From CAYOVG01 sp964407285 (GTDB lineage: Bacteria; Desulfobacterota; Syntrophobacteria; Syntrophobacterales; Syntrophobacteraceae): a stretch of DNA of 13,602 nt. The notes below the pieces were generated by a model. That model did not search any database and was not told the origin of the DNA. It worked only from the letters and a program-made list of their open reading frames with translations. The position numbers and the translations under genes were made by a program. The stretch covers positions 1-13,602 of the forward strand of contig CAYOVG010000183.1 of assembly GCA_964407285.1 (NCBI GenBank), in the 5' to 3' direction. Positions 1-7,078 of this stretch are shown here, in pieces; positions within the stretch are counted from its first letter, which is position 1, and every line of letters starts with the position of its first letter.

Positions 1-265
1 CCTTGGGGATTGCGCAGCACCGCATCCCGCGCACAGTCCGGGACCCTTGTAAAAACGGCGCCGACGTTCTCCTTGATCCGGAACAAGTAAAAAAACCTTT
101 TGCGTTCAGCCACCGGCAAAACCCTTCTCGTTTCGCCCGCCGCTCTCTCCTGTTTCTCGCTTTTTCGCCTGTACGGTTTGTTCTCATGCCGAACGACAGC
201 ATTATTTGACACCTACTACAACAGTCTTTTCTGGTGCTTTCAACAGGCTCCAGGACGTTTTCCGC
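1..265. other. Intergenic, no gene recognised
   Basis: I see no convincing gene here. The short open frames in this stretch overlap one another, lack ribosome-binding sites and have compositions unlike exported or enzymatic proteins. A TTGACA hexamer occurs at 206-211, but no acceptable -10 follows at 16-18 bases. The stretch is best read as the 5' flank of the btuB-type unit. Confidence 0.5.
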
Positions 266-293
266 TTGACTTATATCCCGCAATATGAATAGT
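266..293 (+). promoter_or_regulatory. Candidate sigma70-like promoter for riboswitch-btuB unit
   Basis: TTGACT at 266-271 matches the -35 consensus at five of six bases. After 16 bases AATAGT at 288-293 matches the -10 consensus at four of six. Transcription would begin near 300, about 25 bases before the riboswitch core, which is where a leader start is expected. The -10 is weak, so this is a candidate only. Confidence 0.4.
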
Positions 294-325
294 AGTCGCT
301 GTATTGTTTTTTTTATATACGTAGC

Positions 326-516
326 GTTCAGGTGCTCCGGGAGGAGCATAATAGGGAACCTCGTGAAAATCGGGGACGGACCCGCCGCTGTAACCCCTCC
401 TCTTTTCACCCGCGGGTGACGAGGAAACCTTTCGGCCGGAGTGCGCCACTGTCGCGACCGATCGCGATGGGAAGGCCGCCGGAAGGTCGGGGAAGTCAGA
501 AGACCTGCCTGAACAC
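326..516 (+). promoter_or_regulatory. Cobalamin riboswitch upstream of btuB-like gene
   Basis: The conserved blocks of the cobalamin riboswitch appear in order: AGGTGC near 330, GGGAA at 354-358, GCCGCTGTAA at 384-393, the B12 box GCCACTG at 445-451 and the closing block GTCAGAAGACCTGCC at 495-509. A perfect terminator follows at 572, and the next gene is a TonB-dependent receptor. By family knowledge, adenosylcobalamin (or another cobalamin) binding represses expression. Here the arrangement indicates premature transcription termination. Exact ends are approximate. Confidence 0.95.
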
Positions 517-571
517 ACCGGGCCACTTTCGCGGAATGGAGTGCGGCCTGAGATTCTGAGGATGAAAAGGG

Positions 572-612
572 AAATCCCGGATCAGATGTTTTTCTGATCC
601 GGGATTTTTTTT
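572..612 (+). terminator. Intrinsic terminator, expression platform of the riboswitch
   Basis: The arms 572-586 and 593-607 form a perfect 15-bp stem around a six-base loop, and the T-run extends to 612. It lies between the riboswitch and the receptor gene, so it is the likely switch that stops transcription when corrinoid is plentiful. I could not identify a clear antiterminator by eye. Confidence 0.93.
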
Positions 613-702
613 GAGGGGCTCCTCAACGCCCTTCACGGCATGGCGCTGTTAAATCCGCGGGGTCGGATCTTACCGCTTTTCTCCGTCCGCCTGGAACATC
701 AC

Positions 703-709
703 GAGGAGG
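703..709 (+). promoter_or_regulatory. Shine-Dalgarno deciding the btuB-like start
   Basis: GAGGAGG at 703-709 touches the first ATG (710) directly but stands six bases before the second in-frame ATG (716). The normal spacing rule favours 716 as the start. Confidence 0.7.
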
Positions 710-715
710 ATGCTC

Positions 716-2800
716 ATGTGGAGAAGAGGGGTATGTTTATCGGTTATTTCACTGTTTTTGTTCTTCTGGCCGGCACTCGACGGAAGTTGTCCGCTTGCTT
801 CGGCTGCCGATGTCCGGGCGACCGCCGTCGAGGAACAGACCACGGCTCGAAGCACGGATGACGATCCGGGCTCCGGAGCGACCGGCACATCGCCGAAGGA
901 AGGCGACACCGCCGCCTCCGCCGATCTCGAAGGCGTCGTCGTGACGGCGGACAGAATCGAGACGCCGCTTTCCACTCTGGCCAAGAGCGTCGGCGTGGTC
1001 ACCGCGGCCGAACGGGATGCGCTGGAGCAGTACTTCCTGCCGGAACTCCTCGACGGCGAACCCGGTGTGTTCCTGAGGCGTCAGGGAGGTCCCGGACAGT
1101 GGTCGAATATCAGCATACGCGGCGCCGGAACGCAACACACTCAGTTTCAATACAACGGCATGCCCCTCAGGGATGCCGCGGATACGCAGAGCACTCTCCA
1201 ATACTTCATCGAGAACCTTTTCACCACCGGCAACCTCGAGAGAGTGGAGGTCCTGAAGGGACCTCAGAGCACCCTCCACGGATCGCAGGCAATGGGGGGG
1301 GTCGTCAACATCATCCCCGAAAAATGGAAACAGGGCTTCGGCTGGGAAATCCGCAGTGAATTCGGAGACAGAAACACGTTCACGGAAAACGGACGGGTCT
1401 ACTACGGACAGGACATGTTCTATCTCGATTTCAACCCGCTCCTGGTTCACTCGGACGGGGAGAAAAACGGCGGCGGCAACGGGTATAACTACGACAACCT
1501 CGGTTTTACCGCCGGGGCGGGCATCAGGCCCGGGCCCGGAATGGCCCTGGAGTTCAGCTCCATCGTATACGACAGCGATGTGGCTTTGAGCAGGGTGAGT
1601 CCGAGTCTCGACGCCGCGGGGAACGTCATCACCAATCTCGCCGACCCCGACAAACATCGCGAGGGCTTCATATCCCAGTACGGACTGGCGTTCACGCACG
1701 AAGTCACCCCCGTTTGGGATTACTCGTTGAAAGGTTCGTACGGCGAAACCGAACGGCGCTACTTCTGGTCGAATGTCAAGGGTAACCAGTCCAACTACGA
1801 CGGCACGACGAGCTACCTGGAGATGCAGCAGAACCTGCACGCCGCGGAATGGCTCACCGTCATCTTTGGAGCGGACTACGAACGCTCGACCTACGACGGC
1901 AAGGAACCCCGCAATCCGAATGCCGGTGACTACACCCCCGTCCTGTACGAGGAAGACTGGTACATGTACGATCTCTTCAGTGAAGCGCGGTTCAAGTTCC
2001 TCGACGAATCGCTTCTCCTGTCCGCGGGCGGGCGATTCAACGATCACGAAAAATTCGATTCGCAGTTCGTGGGAGAAGCATCCGCCGCCTATATCTTCAA
2101 GCAGTTCGGAACGAAGGTGCGCAGCCACTTCGGAACCGGGTACCGGACCCCTTCGCTCTACGAAATCCATGGAGGCTACCTGTCGCGAGGGAGGCTCATA
2201 ACGATCGGCAACCCCGACCTGAAGCCCGAAGAGAGCCTCGGCTACGAGTTCGGGATCGATCAATCCTTCCTGAACAGGAAGCTCACACTGGGTCTTACCT
2301 GGTTTCATACCGACTTTGACGACCTGATCATCCACGACGGGTTCGCCAACAAGTACGAGAACGCCAATGAAGCCGCCACGGAGGGAATAGAGACATACAT
2401 CGACTATGCCCCGTTCAAGTGGCTCAAGCTCAGCGCGGCTTACACCTATGCCGATTCCCGGTACAAAGACTCCACGACCTCGGATGATGTGCGAAAAGAG
2501 TACCTGCCGCGCAATAAGGTGAGCGGCGCGGTCATGGTGTTTCCGTTCGACGGAGTGACCGGAGCGGTCCGCGTCGTGTGGCAGGACGAGAAGATCGTAC
2601 CTCTCTACGACCCCAACTACAATAACGTAAGGTGGAGAGAGCCCGATGTCGTAACGGTGGATGCGTCGCTGGGATACAAATTCCTCGATCATTACGAGGT
2701 CTACATGAGAGTGGAAAACCTCTTTGACGAGGAGTACACGGAAGGCGGGTACCTCATGCCCGGCAGGTGGCTTTACGGAGGGTTGAAACTGAGCTTCTGA
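716..2800 (+). CDS. btuB: TonB-dependent outer-membrane corrinoid receptor, BtuB-like
   Basis: This 694-residue outer-membrane receptor would bind corrinoids at the cell surface and bring them into the periplasm using TonB energy. Numbering from the ATG at 710: a hydrophobic signal peptide ends near ASAAD (residues 30-34), then comes an acidic Thr-rich linker of about 40 residues and a TonB-box-like LEGVVVTADR at 73-82. The plug domain follows and contains LERVEVLKGPQSTLHGSQA (176-194) and GGVVNIIP (196-203). The rest is a beta-barrel ending in the typical VENLFDEEYTEGGY stretch and a C-terminal Phe. Length is normal for the family. I prefer the ATG at 716 because of the spacing to GAGGAGG; the ATG at 710 is the alternative. 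Substrate is inferred from the cobalamin riboswitch upstream and the convergent B12 transport operon; the barrel alone does not prove it. Confidence 0.88.
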   Translation: MWRRGVCLSVISLFLFFWPALDGSCPLASAADVRATAVEEQTTARSTDDDPGSGATGTSPKEGDTAASADLEGVVVTADRIETPLSTLAKSVGVVTAAERDALEQYFLPELLDGEPGVFLRRQGGPGQWSNISIRGAGTQHTQFQYNGMPLRDAADTQSTLQYFIENLFTTGNLERVEVLKGPQSTLHGSQAMGGVVNIIPEKWKQGFGWEIRSEFGDRNTFTENGRVYYGQDMFYLDFNPLLVHSDGEKNGGGNGYNYDNLGFTAGAGIRPGPGMALEFSSIVYDSDVALSRVSPSLDAAGNVITNLADPDKHREGFISQYGLAFTHEVTPVWDYSLKGSYGETERRYFWSNVKGNQSNYDGTTSYLEMQQNLHAAEWLTVIFGADYERSTYDGKEPRNPNAGDYTPVLYEEDWYMYDLFSEARFKFLDESLLLSAGGRFNDHEKFDSQFVGEASAAYIFKQFGTKVRSHFGTGYRTPSLYEIHGGYLSRGRLITIGNPDLKPEESLGYEFGIDQSFLNRKLTLGLTWFHTDFDDLIIHDGFANKYENANEAATEGIETYIDYAPFKWLKLSAAYTYADSRYKDSTTSDDVRKEYLPRNKVSGAVMVFPFDGVTGAVRVVWQDEKIVPLYDPNYNNVRWREPDVVTVDASLGYKFLDHYEVYMRVENLFDEEYTEGGYLMPGRWLYGGLKLSF

Positions 2801-2827
2801 GAAACCGGGTCTATTGTCCAATCCAAC

Positions 2828-2855
2828 GCAACGGGGGCGCTTCGGCGCCCCTTGC
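2828..2855 (+). terminator. Hairpin downstream of btuB-like gene
   Basis: GGGGCGC (2834-2840) and GCGCCCC (2845-2851) form a seven-bp stem closed by a TTCG tetraloop. Outer GCAA/TTGC pairs (2828-2831, 2852-2855) extend it past a two-base bulge. There is no strong T-run, so it is a probable but not classical intrinsic terminator. Confidence 0.5.
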
Positions 2856-3068
2856 GGACGGGTCCGGCCGTTCCAGTTCTTTCGTGACGCGCAAGGGCCC
2901 GCTTTTCTCTATGAAATCTCACGTCGCCCGCCCATAAGCATCGATTCAAGGTATTGCGCATTGCGGACGGATACTGCAAAATGGCCATGATCGGCAACGG
3001 GTTCATGCTGGGGAGGGAGGATAATACATATTGGTTGCGCGCGTGTTCCGGCGCGAAGGAGTTGCGGG

Positions 3069-3431
3069 ATAGAGCTCGATCGGCTCGGCCATCGAGCGGG
3101 CGATGCGCCCATAAGGGAGTTCGCGACGCGCATCAGGAACGTAGCCCGGCAATCCGATACCGTCGCCCGATTGGGCGGAGACGAATTCGGAATCATCATG
3201 TACAAGATCGAAAGACGGGAAGATGTGGAGCCGATGCGCCGCCGGTTGGAGGAAGGGATCTCCGGGCCGTTTCACTTCGAGGAAAACGAAATTGACCTGC
3301 GGGCAAGTATCGGAGCGGCGGTCTTTCCGGACGACGGGGCCGAATTGGAAACTCTCATCGAAAAATCCGATCAGGCGATGTATGAAATCAAGAGGTCCCG
3401 CAAGCGCCGCGCTTCGGGTAGGGGCCGGTAA
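3069..3431 (+). pseudogene. 5'-truncated GGDEF (diguanylate cyclase) domain remnant
   Basis: The frame encodes the C-terminal two thirds of a GGDEF domain: LGHRAGDAPIREF from 3084, the inhibitory RxxD site as RQSD five residues before the signature, LGGDEFG (3171-3191), and the tail IGAAVFPDDG...LIEKSDQAMYEIKRS. The first part of the domain, including the metal-binding Asp of the usual DxD/FK region, is missing. No matching sequence appears upstream in any frame, and this frame is closed by a TGA at 2988. There is no ATG; the only nearby starts are a TTG inside the motif or rare codons. GGDEF proteins make cyclic di-GMP, but this piece should not. It sits in the gap between two convergent B12 units. 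An alternative is a short c-di-GMP-binding fragment, since the RxxD site survives. Confidence 0.72.
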
Positions 3432-3451
3432 TAGAGGAGTTCAGACGGTCC

Positions 3452-3518
3452 GGTCCGCCGGCCGGACCCGACAAGGAACCGGTCACGGGGCTTCCCGCCG
3501 GCGTGGGGATGACGCCGG
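3452..3518 (-). terminator. Inverted repeats after the btuD-like gene
   Basis: Two GC-rich inverted repeats lie just beyond the minus-strand stop at 3532. One is CCGGCG (3498-3503) with CGCCGG (3513-3518); the other is GGTCCG (3452-3457) with CGGACC (3463-3468). Neither has a clear T-run. They may end the B12 transport operon or act in both directions with the GGDEF remnant. Confidence 0.35.
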
Positions 3519-3531
3519 GTGCTCCGCGGTC

Positions 3532-4644
3532 TCACGGCGAGCCCGCAGACCGCGACTGTCGCATAATCCGGGCTAGACCCTCCAGCAACGCTTCCAGCGA
3601 TTCGAAGGTCCCGTCCCGGCCGCGAATCCGCCACGCCGTAATACCGTGTTCCACCAATGCTTCAACGCACACATCGGCTTTGCCGTCCGTCTCCACGCGG
3701 TAGCCCGCGCGCTCCAGCGCCCGGTACGTCCACATTCCGGCCACCCCGTCCGCTCTCAATGCTATGGACGCCCCCTCCCCGACTTCCATCGTGAAAGCTC
3801 CGGACGCCTTGTCGAAGCGCGCTCCCGCGCCGGAAAAAGCATCCTCGAACGCGTCTCCCATCGCCAGGTCCTCGGGTATCCCCTCGCGGAGCGGCCCTCC
3901 GGGGGGCAGGAGCCACAACCGGTCGGCGCACCGCAGGGCCAGGTCCAGGTCGTGCGTGGACAGAAGAACGGCCCGTCCTCCGGCGTGAGCCAGACGGCGC
4001 AGAAGGTGCATCAACTCGACGCGGCGCGGAAGATCGAGAAAGGCGGTGGCTTCGTCCAGGATCATGATCCGCGGCTCCTGGGCCAGCGCGCGGGCGATCA
4101 TCACCTTCTGCCGTTCGCCGTCGCTGAGCCGGCAGACGGGCCGTTGGGCCAGTTCCTCGATGCCCGTATCCGCCATGGCGCGCCACACCGCTTCCTCGTC
4201 CTCCCGCCGGAGCCTGCCCGCCCAGTCCGTGTAGGGGTGGCGGCCGAGAGCCACCAGGGTCGCAACCGGCATCATGCCCACATCCACCCGGTCCGTAAGC
4301 ACCAGGCTCATGCGCCGCGCCAGCGCGCGCGAGGGAAGCGCCGTCAGCGGTTCCCCGTCCACCCGGACCGACCCGCTCAACGGAGCCTGCATCCCGGTGA
4401 GCGTCCGGATCAGTGTCGTTTTCCCCGCTCCGTTCGGGCCGAGCAGGCAGACGAACGTCCCGCCGTTCAGGACCGCGTTGATTCCCCCGGCCACAATCCG
4501 GGCGGGTTGCCGGGGCCGCGCATACCCTATCGCCAGGCCGCTCGTTTCCAGCAATGGAGGCAATGGAGGCGCGACGAAAGCACCCGGGGCAACGGCGTCG
4601 CCGGACCCGGAGCACCCAGTGGAATGGACTGACGCTTCGGTCAT
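3532..4644 (-). CDS. btuD: Corrinoid ABC transporter ATP-binding protein, BtuD-like
   Basis: This 370-residue ATPase would power corrinoid import with the adjacent permease. Motifs in order: Walker A GPNGAGKT (69-76), signature LSDGERQ (173-179, D replacing the usual G), Walker B IMILDEA (193-199) and switch His in LSTHD (H231). The Q-loop region reads SLVLTDRVDV (113-122), with no Gln at the usual place. After the nucleotide-binding domain comes an extension of about 100 residues (about 265-360) with an alpha/beta look, so the protein is longer than a plain BtuD or FecE (about 250). A 35-residue Pro/Ala/Gly-rich leader precedes the domain. The ATG at 4644 overlaps the permease stop as ATGA, indicating translational coupling. 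An iron-siderophore ATPase would look alike; the riboswitch and CbiZ context argue for corrinoids. Confidence 0.9.
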   Translation of the reverse strand: MTEASVHSTGCSGSGDAVAPGAFVAPPLPPLLETSGLAIGYARPRQPARIVAGGINAVLNGGTFVCLLGPNGAGKTTLIRTLTGMQAPLSGSVRVDGEPLTALPSRALARRMSLVLTDRVDVGMMPVATLVALGRHPYTDWAGRLRREDEEAVWRAMADTGIEELAQRPVCRLSDGERQKVMIARALAQEPRIMILDEATAFLDLPRRVELMHLLRRLAHAGGRAVLLSTHDLDLALRCADRLWLLPPGGPLREGIPEDLAMGDAFEDAFSGAGARFDKASGAFTMEVGEGASIALRADGVAGMWTYRALERAGYRVETDGKADVCVEALVEHGITAWRIRGRDGTFESLEALLEGLARIMRQSRSAGSP

Positions 4645-5747
4645 GCGCCGGCCTCCATGGCGCGCCGGCGGTTGAGAATCACCACGACCACGATGGGAGC
4701 CCCAATGAGCGACGTCACGGCGTTGAGCGGGAAGACGATGCCGCTTCCGGGTACCTGTGACAGCACATCGGCCATGAGGGCCAGTGTGGCCCCCAGCACG
4801 ATTACCGCGGGCACAAGGACGTGATGGTCGGAAGTCTTGAGGAGAAGGCGGCACAGGTGCGGGATCGCGATTCCCAGAAACCCGATGGGACCGCAGTGCG
4901 CGGTGACGGTCCCGGCCAGCAGGGAGGCCCCTCCAATGATCCGGAACCGGGCTCGGGGCACATTCACGCCCATGCTCCGGGCGTACCCCTCGCCCAGCAG
5001 GAAGCCGTTCAGAGACTTGGCCAGCACCCGGGCCAGCACGAGACCGGCCGTCACCGTCACGGCAAAGAGCGGAATTTGCTTCCACGTCACCCCCGCGAAG
5101 GAACCGAACGTCCAGGCGATATAGCTGTGCATCCGCTGCTCGAGGGTGAACTGCATGAGGATGGCGACCAGCGAATTGCTTATGTAGCCGAACATCAAGC
5201 CGATGATGAGAAGCGTCACGTTGCTCTCGACCCTGCGCGCGACCCCGAGAACGATACTCATGACCGACATCGCGCCGACGGTCGCGGCCATGGTCAAAGA
5301 CGCGCTCGCCGTCAGTCCCGACTTCCCGATCGCCACATCGAGTCCCAGGCCCGATGCCCCCATGACGACGACGGCAACTCCGAGCCCGGCCCCGGAACTG
5401 ATGCCCAAAACGAACGGGTCCGCCAGCGGATTGCGGAAAAGGGTCTGCATCTCGAGACCGGCAATCCCCAGCGCGGCCCCCGCAAGCACGGCCGTGACCG
5501 CGCGGGGCAGGCGAAACAACAGCACGATTTTCCGCCATCCTTCAGGCGCGTCTTCATGCCCCAGCAGGATGGAGACGACGCTCTCGAAAGGAATGAGCAC
5601 CGGGCCGAGGGAAAGCTCCAAAACGAATGCGGCCGCCAGGGCGCACGGGAGCACGAGCCACGGGAGCGTTCCCGTGCGTGGGATGCAATGGGGAACGGCG
5701 GCGGGAACCGCCTCGGAACATTTTGGAAGATTGCGGAAGAATCGCAT
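4641..5747 (-). CDS. btuC: Corrinoid ABC transporter permease, FecCD/BtuC family
   Basis: This 368-residue inner-membrane permease forms the translocation channel of the importer. The first membrane helix is near residues 29-50. The family block RLPRAVTAVLAGAALGIAG runs from 79, followed by MQTLFRNPLADPFVLGISSG (100-119). The ATPase-coupling segment GPIGFLGIAIPHLCRLL is at 286-302, and the last helix (about 342-358) precedes a basic tail. Length and hydrophobic pattern suit the usual ten-helix BtuC/FecD fold. Start at 5747 is supported by a one-base overlap with the upstream stop (TGATG) and a preceding GGGGGA. The stop overlaps the ATPase start. Substrate is inferred from the operon. Confidence 0.92.
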   Translation of the reverse strand: MRFFRNLPKCSEAVPAAVPHCIPRTGTLPWLVLPCALAAAFVLELSLGPVLIPFESVVSILLGHEDAPEGWRKIVLLFRLPRAVTAVLAGAALGIAGLEMQTLFRNPLADPFVLGISSGAGLGVAVVVMGASGLGLDVAIGKSGLTASASLTMAATVGAMSVMSIVLGVARRVESNVTLLIIGLMFGYISNSLVAILMQFTLEQRMHSYIAWTFGSFAGVTWKQIPLFAVTVTAGLVLARVLAKSLNGFLLGEGYARSMGVNVPRARFRIIGGASLLAGTVTAHCGPIGFLGIAIPHLCRLLLKTSDHHVLVPAVIVLGATLALMADVLSQVPGSGIVFPLNAVTSLIGAPIVVVVILNRRRAMEAGA

Positions 5748-7039
5748 CAGCTTCCCCCGTCCGCACGGGCGGGAAGGCGCCGGTACCAGGTGAGCCGGTG
5801 CGAGGGAGCCAGGTCGGGATGGAAGATACTGATCAGATCAGCCAGCACGAGGTCCGGCCGCGCCATGCCCGTTTCCCGGAAGTCGTTCCCGCCTCCCGGC
5901 GATACCACGGCATCGTTGTTGTAAACCCGTCCCGTCCTGAAGGCGCGGAAAAGGCCGTGGCGATCATCGAATCCCTGCAGTTCTTCCAGGGAACGGCACA
6001 GGCGGGGTTCCAGCCAGAACTCGGCGTCCCTGGCCCGTTCCAGGACCTTCTCCATACTGAGCGGCATGCTGCCCTTCGACGCATCGTCGCTCCAGACGTA
6101 GTCCGCGCCCGCATCCCTCAGGAACCGGGCGATGTACCCATCTCCTCCCGGCATGTACCACACGTTCCCGAATCTCATTCCGTGAAAAACGGTGGGCCGG
6201 CGCTTCACATCCTTGACCTTCTCCGCCTGGGCCTCATAGCCTTGCGCGATTTCGTCGAAAATCCGTTCCGCCTCCGCTTCCTTGTTGAAGAACGCGGCAA
6301 GGAACTTGATCCATTCCGTACGGCCGAGCGGCGTGGACTCCATGTATCCCGCGTCCATCACGACCCTGAAACCGGCTTCGAGCAGCTTCGGATGGTGATC
6401 GTATTCGGGGATTCCCGTGCCGTAGACCACAACGACATCGGGTTGGAGCACATAGAGTTGCTCCATGTTGAGTTGCCTGGCCATGCCGTCGTCGATGCCG
6501 GCCCCGATCTCCGAAATATCGCCCCGGCGGATTCTCTCGACGATGGAGGGGGTGTTGATGCGCCGGCAGCCCGCGATTCCGACAAGAGCCTCTTCGATGT
6601 GAAGCATCGGAAAGAATGGCGCGTTCGTCATGCTGACGAGCGCCATACGGCGCACCGGCGCTTCGACCACGATTGAACCGGGAATCCGGGGAAGGTTTTC
6701 GACCTTCCGGCCGCGCGGCGTCAGAAGATAGGTGAAAGTGACGCGGGCATCGCGCCATGGGGACAGCACTTCGAGCTTCTTATACCCGTCATGGTATTCG
6801 ATCGTGAATCCCCGCGCATGACGGACCCGCGCCTTGTCGGGAAACGGGTCCGCGGTCGCCGCGGCGGCCGCGGGTTCCCCGGCGGCTTCCGCATCTTGAG
6901 CCGCTTCCTCCGAAGCCGTCTCGCCGTGGGATACGGACCCGAAGGAAACGGCAGCCACGCATAAAAGGGCAATCACAACCGGAAAGCAGACAAAGCACCG
7001 ATGTTTAACTTGTTGACGCACATAACTGCTGGTTTGCAT
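5747..7039 (-). CDS. Periplasmic substrate-binding protein of the B12/iron-complex type
   Basis: This 430-residue exported protein would deliver corrinoid to the permease. A basic start and hydrophobic stretch (about 14-34) form a signal peptide. An Ala/Glu-rich low-complexity segment (about 41-63) follows, then a family-type N-terminal strand region (FTIEYHDGYKKLEVLSPW, 78-95). The two-lobed Peripla_BP_2 domain covers about 125-410, including QPDVVVVYGTG (199-209) and the closing HPDLAPSHRLTWYRRL (407-422). C27 is preceded by ALL, which is not a good lipobox, so I predict a soluble protein. The ATG at 7039 has GAGGGA about eight bases upstream. It lies 39 bases after the fusion gene and overlaps the permease gene by one base. 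It is the second binding domain for a single permease in this operon; whether it carries cobalamin, cobyric acid or another product cannot be told from sequence. Confidence 0.87.
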   Translation of the reverse strand: MQTSSYVRQQVKHRCFVCFPVVIALLCVAAVSFGSVSHGETASEEAAQDAEAAGEPAAAAATADPFPDKARVRHARGFTIEYHDGYKKLEVLSPWRDARVTFTYLLTPRGRKVENLPRIPGSIVVEAPVRRMALVSMTNAPFFPMLHIEEALVGIAGCRRINTPSIVERIRRGDISEIGAGIDDGMARQLNMEQLYVLQPDVVVVYGTGIPEYDHHPKLLEAGFRVVMDAGYMESTPLGRTEWIKFLAAFFNKEAEAERIFDEIAQGYEAQAEKVKDVKRRPTVFHGMRFGNVWYMPGGDGYIARFLRDAGADYVWSDDASKGSMPLSMEKVLERARDAEFWLEPRLCRSLEELQGFDDRHGLFRAFRTGRVYNNDAVVSPGGGNDFRETGMARPDLVLADLISIFHPDLAPSHRLTWYRRLPARADGGS

Positions 7040-7078
7040 CGCGGGATTCCCTCTCTCTCCATCCTTTTCGTTCGCGCG

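Noticed and set aside
240..559. Short open frames in the first riboswitch region (240-518 minus, 332-559 plus)
   Set aside because: They overlap the cobalamin riboswitch blocks, which fully explain the sequence.
749..2821. 690-codon open frame on the minus strand opposite the btuB-like gene
   Set aside because: It mirrors the receptor gene codon for codon. The plus strand has clear receptor motifs and a ribosome site, whereas this frame has no recognisable domain and reflects GC-rich codon bias.
4821..6676. Long plus-strand open frames (4821-5924, 5627-6676) opposite the permease and binding protein
   Set aside because: They are shadows of real minus-strand genes; compositions are Arg/His-rich and no motifs are seen.
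5747..7039. Lipoprotein status of the free binding protein based on C27
   Set aside because: The residues before the Cys are Ala-Leu-Leu, and the -1 position is not Gly, Ala or Ser, so the lipobox is poor.
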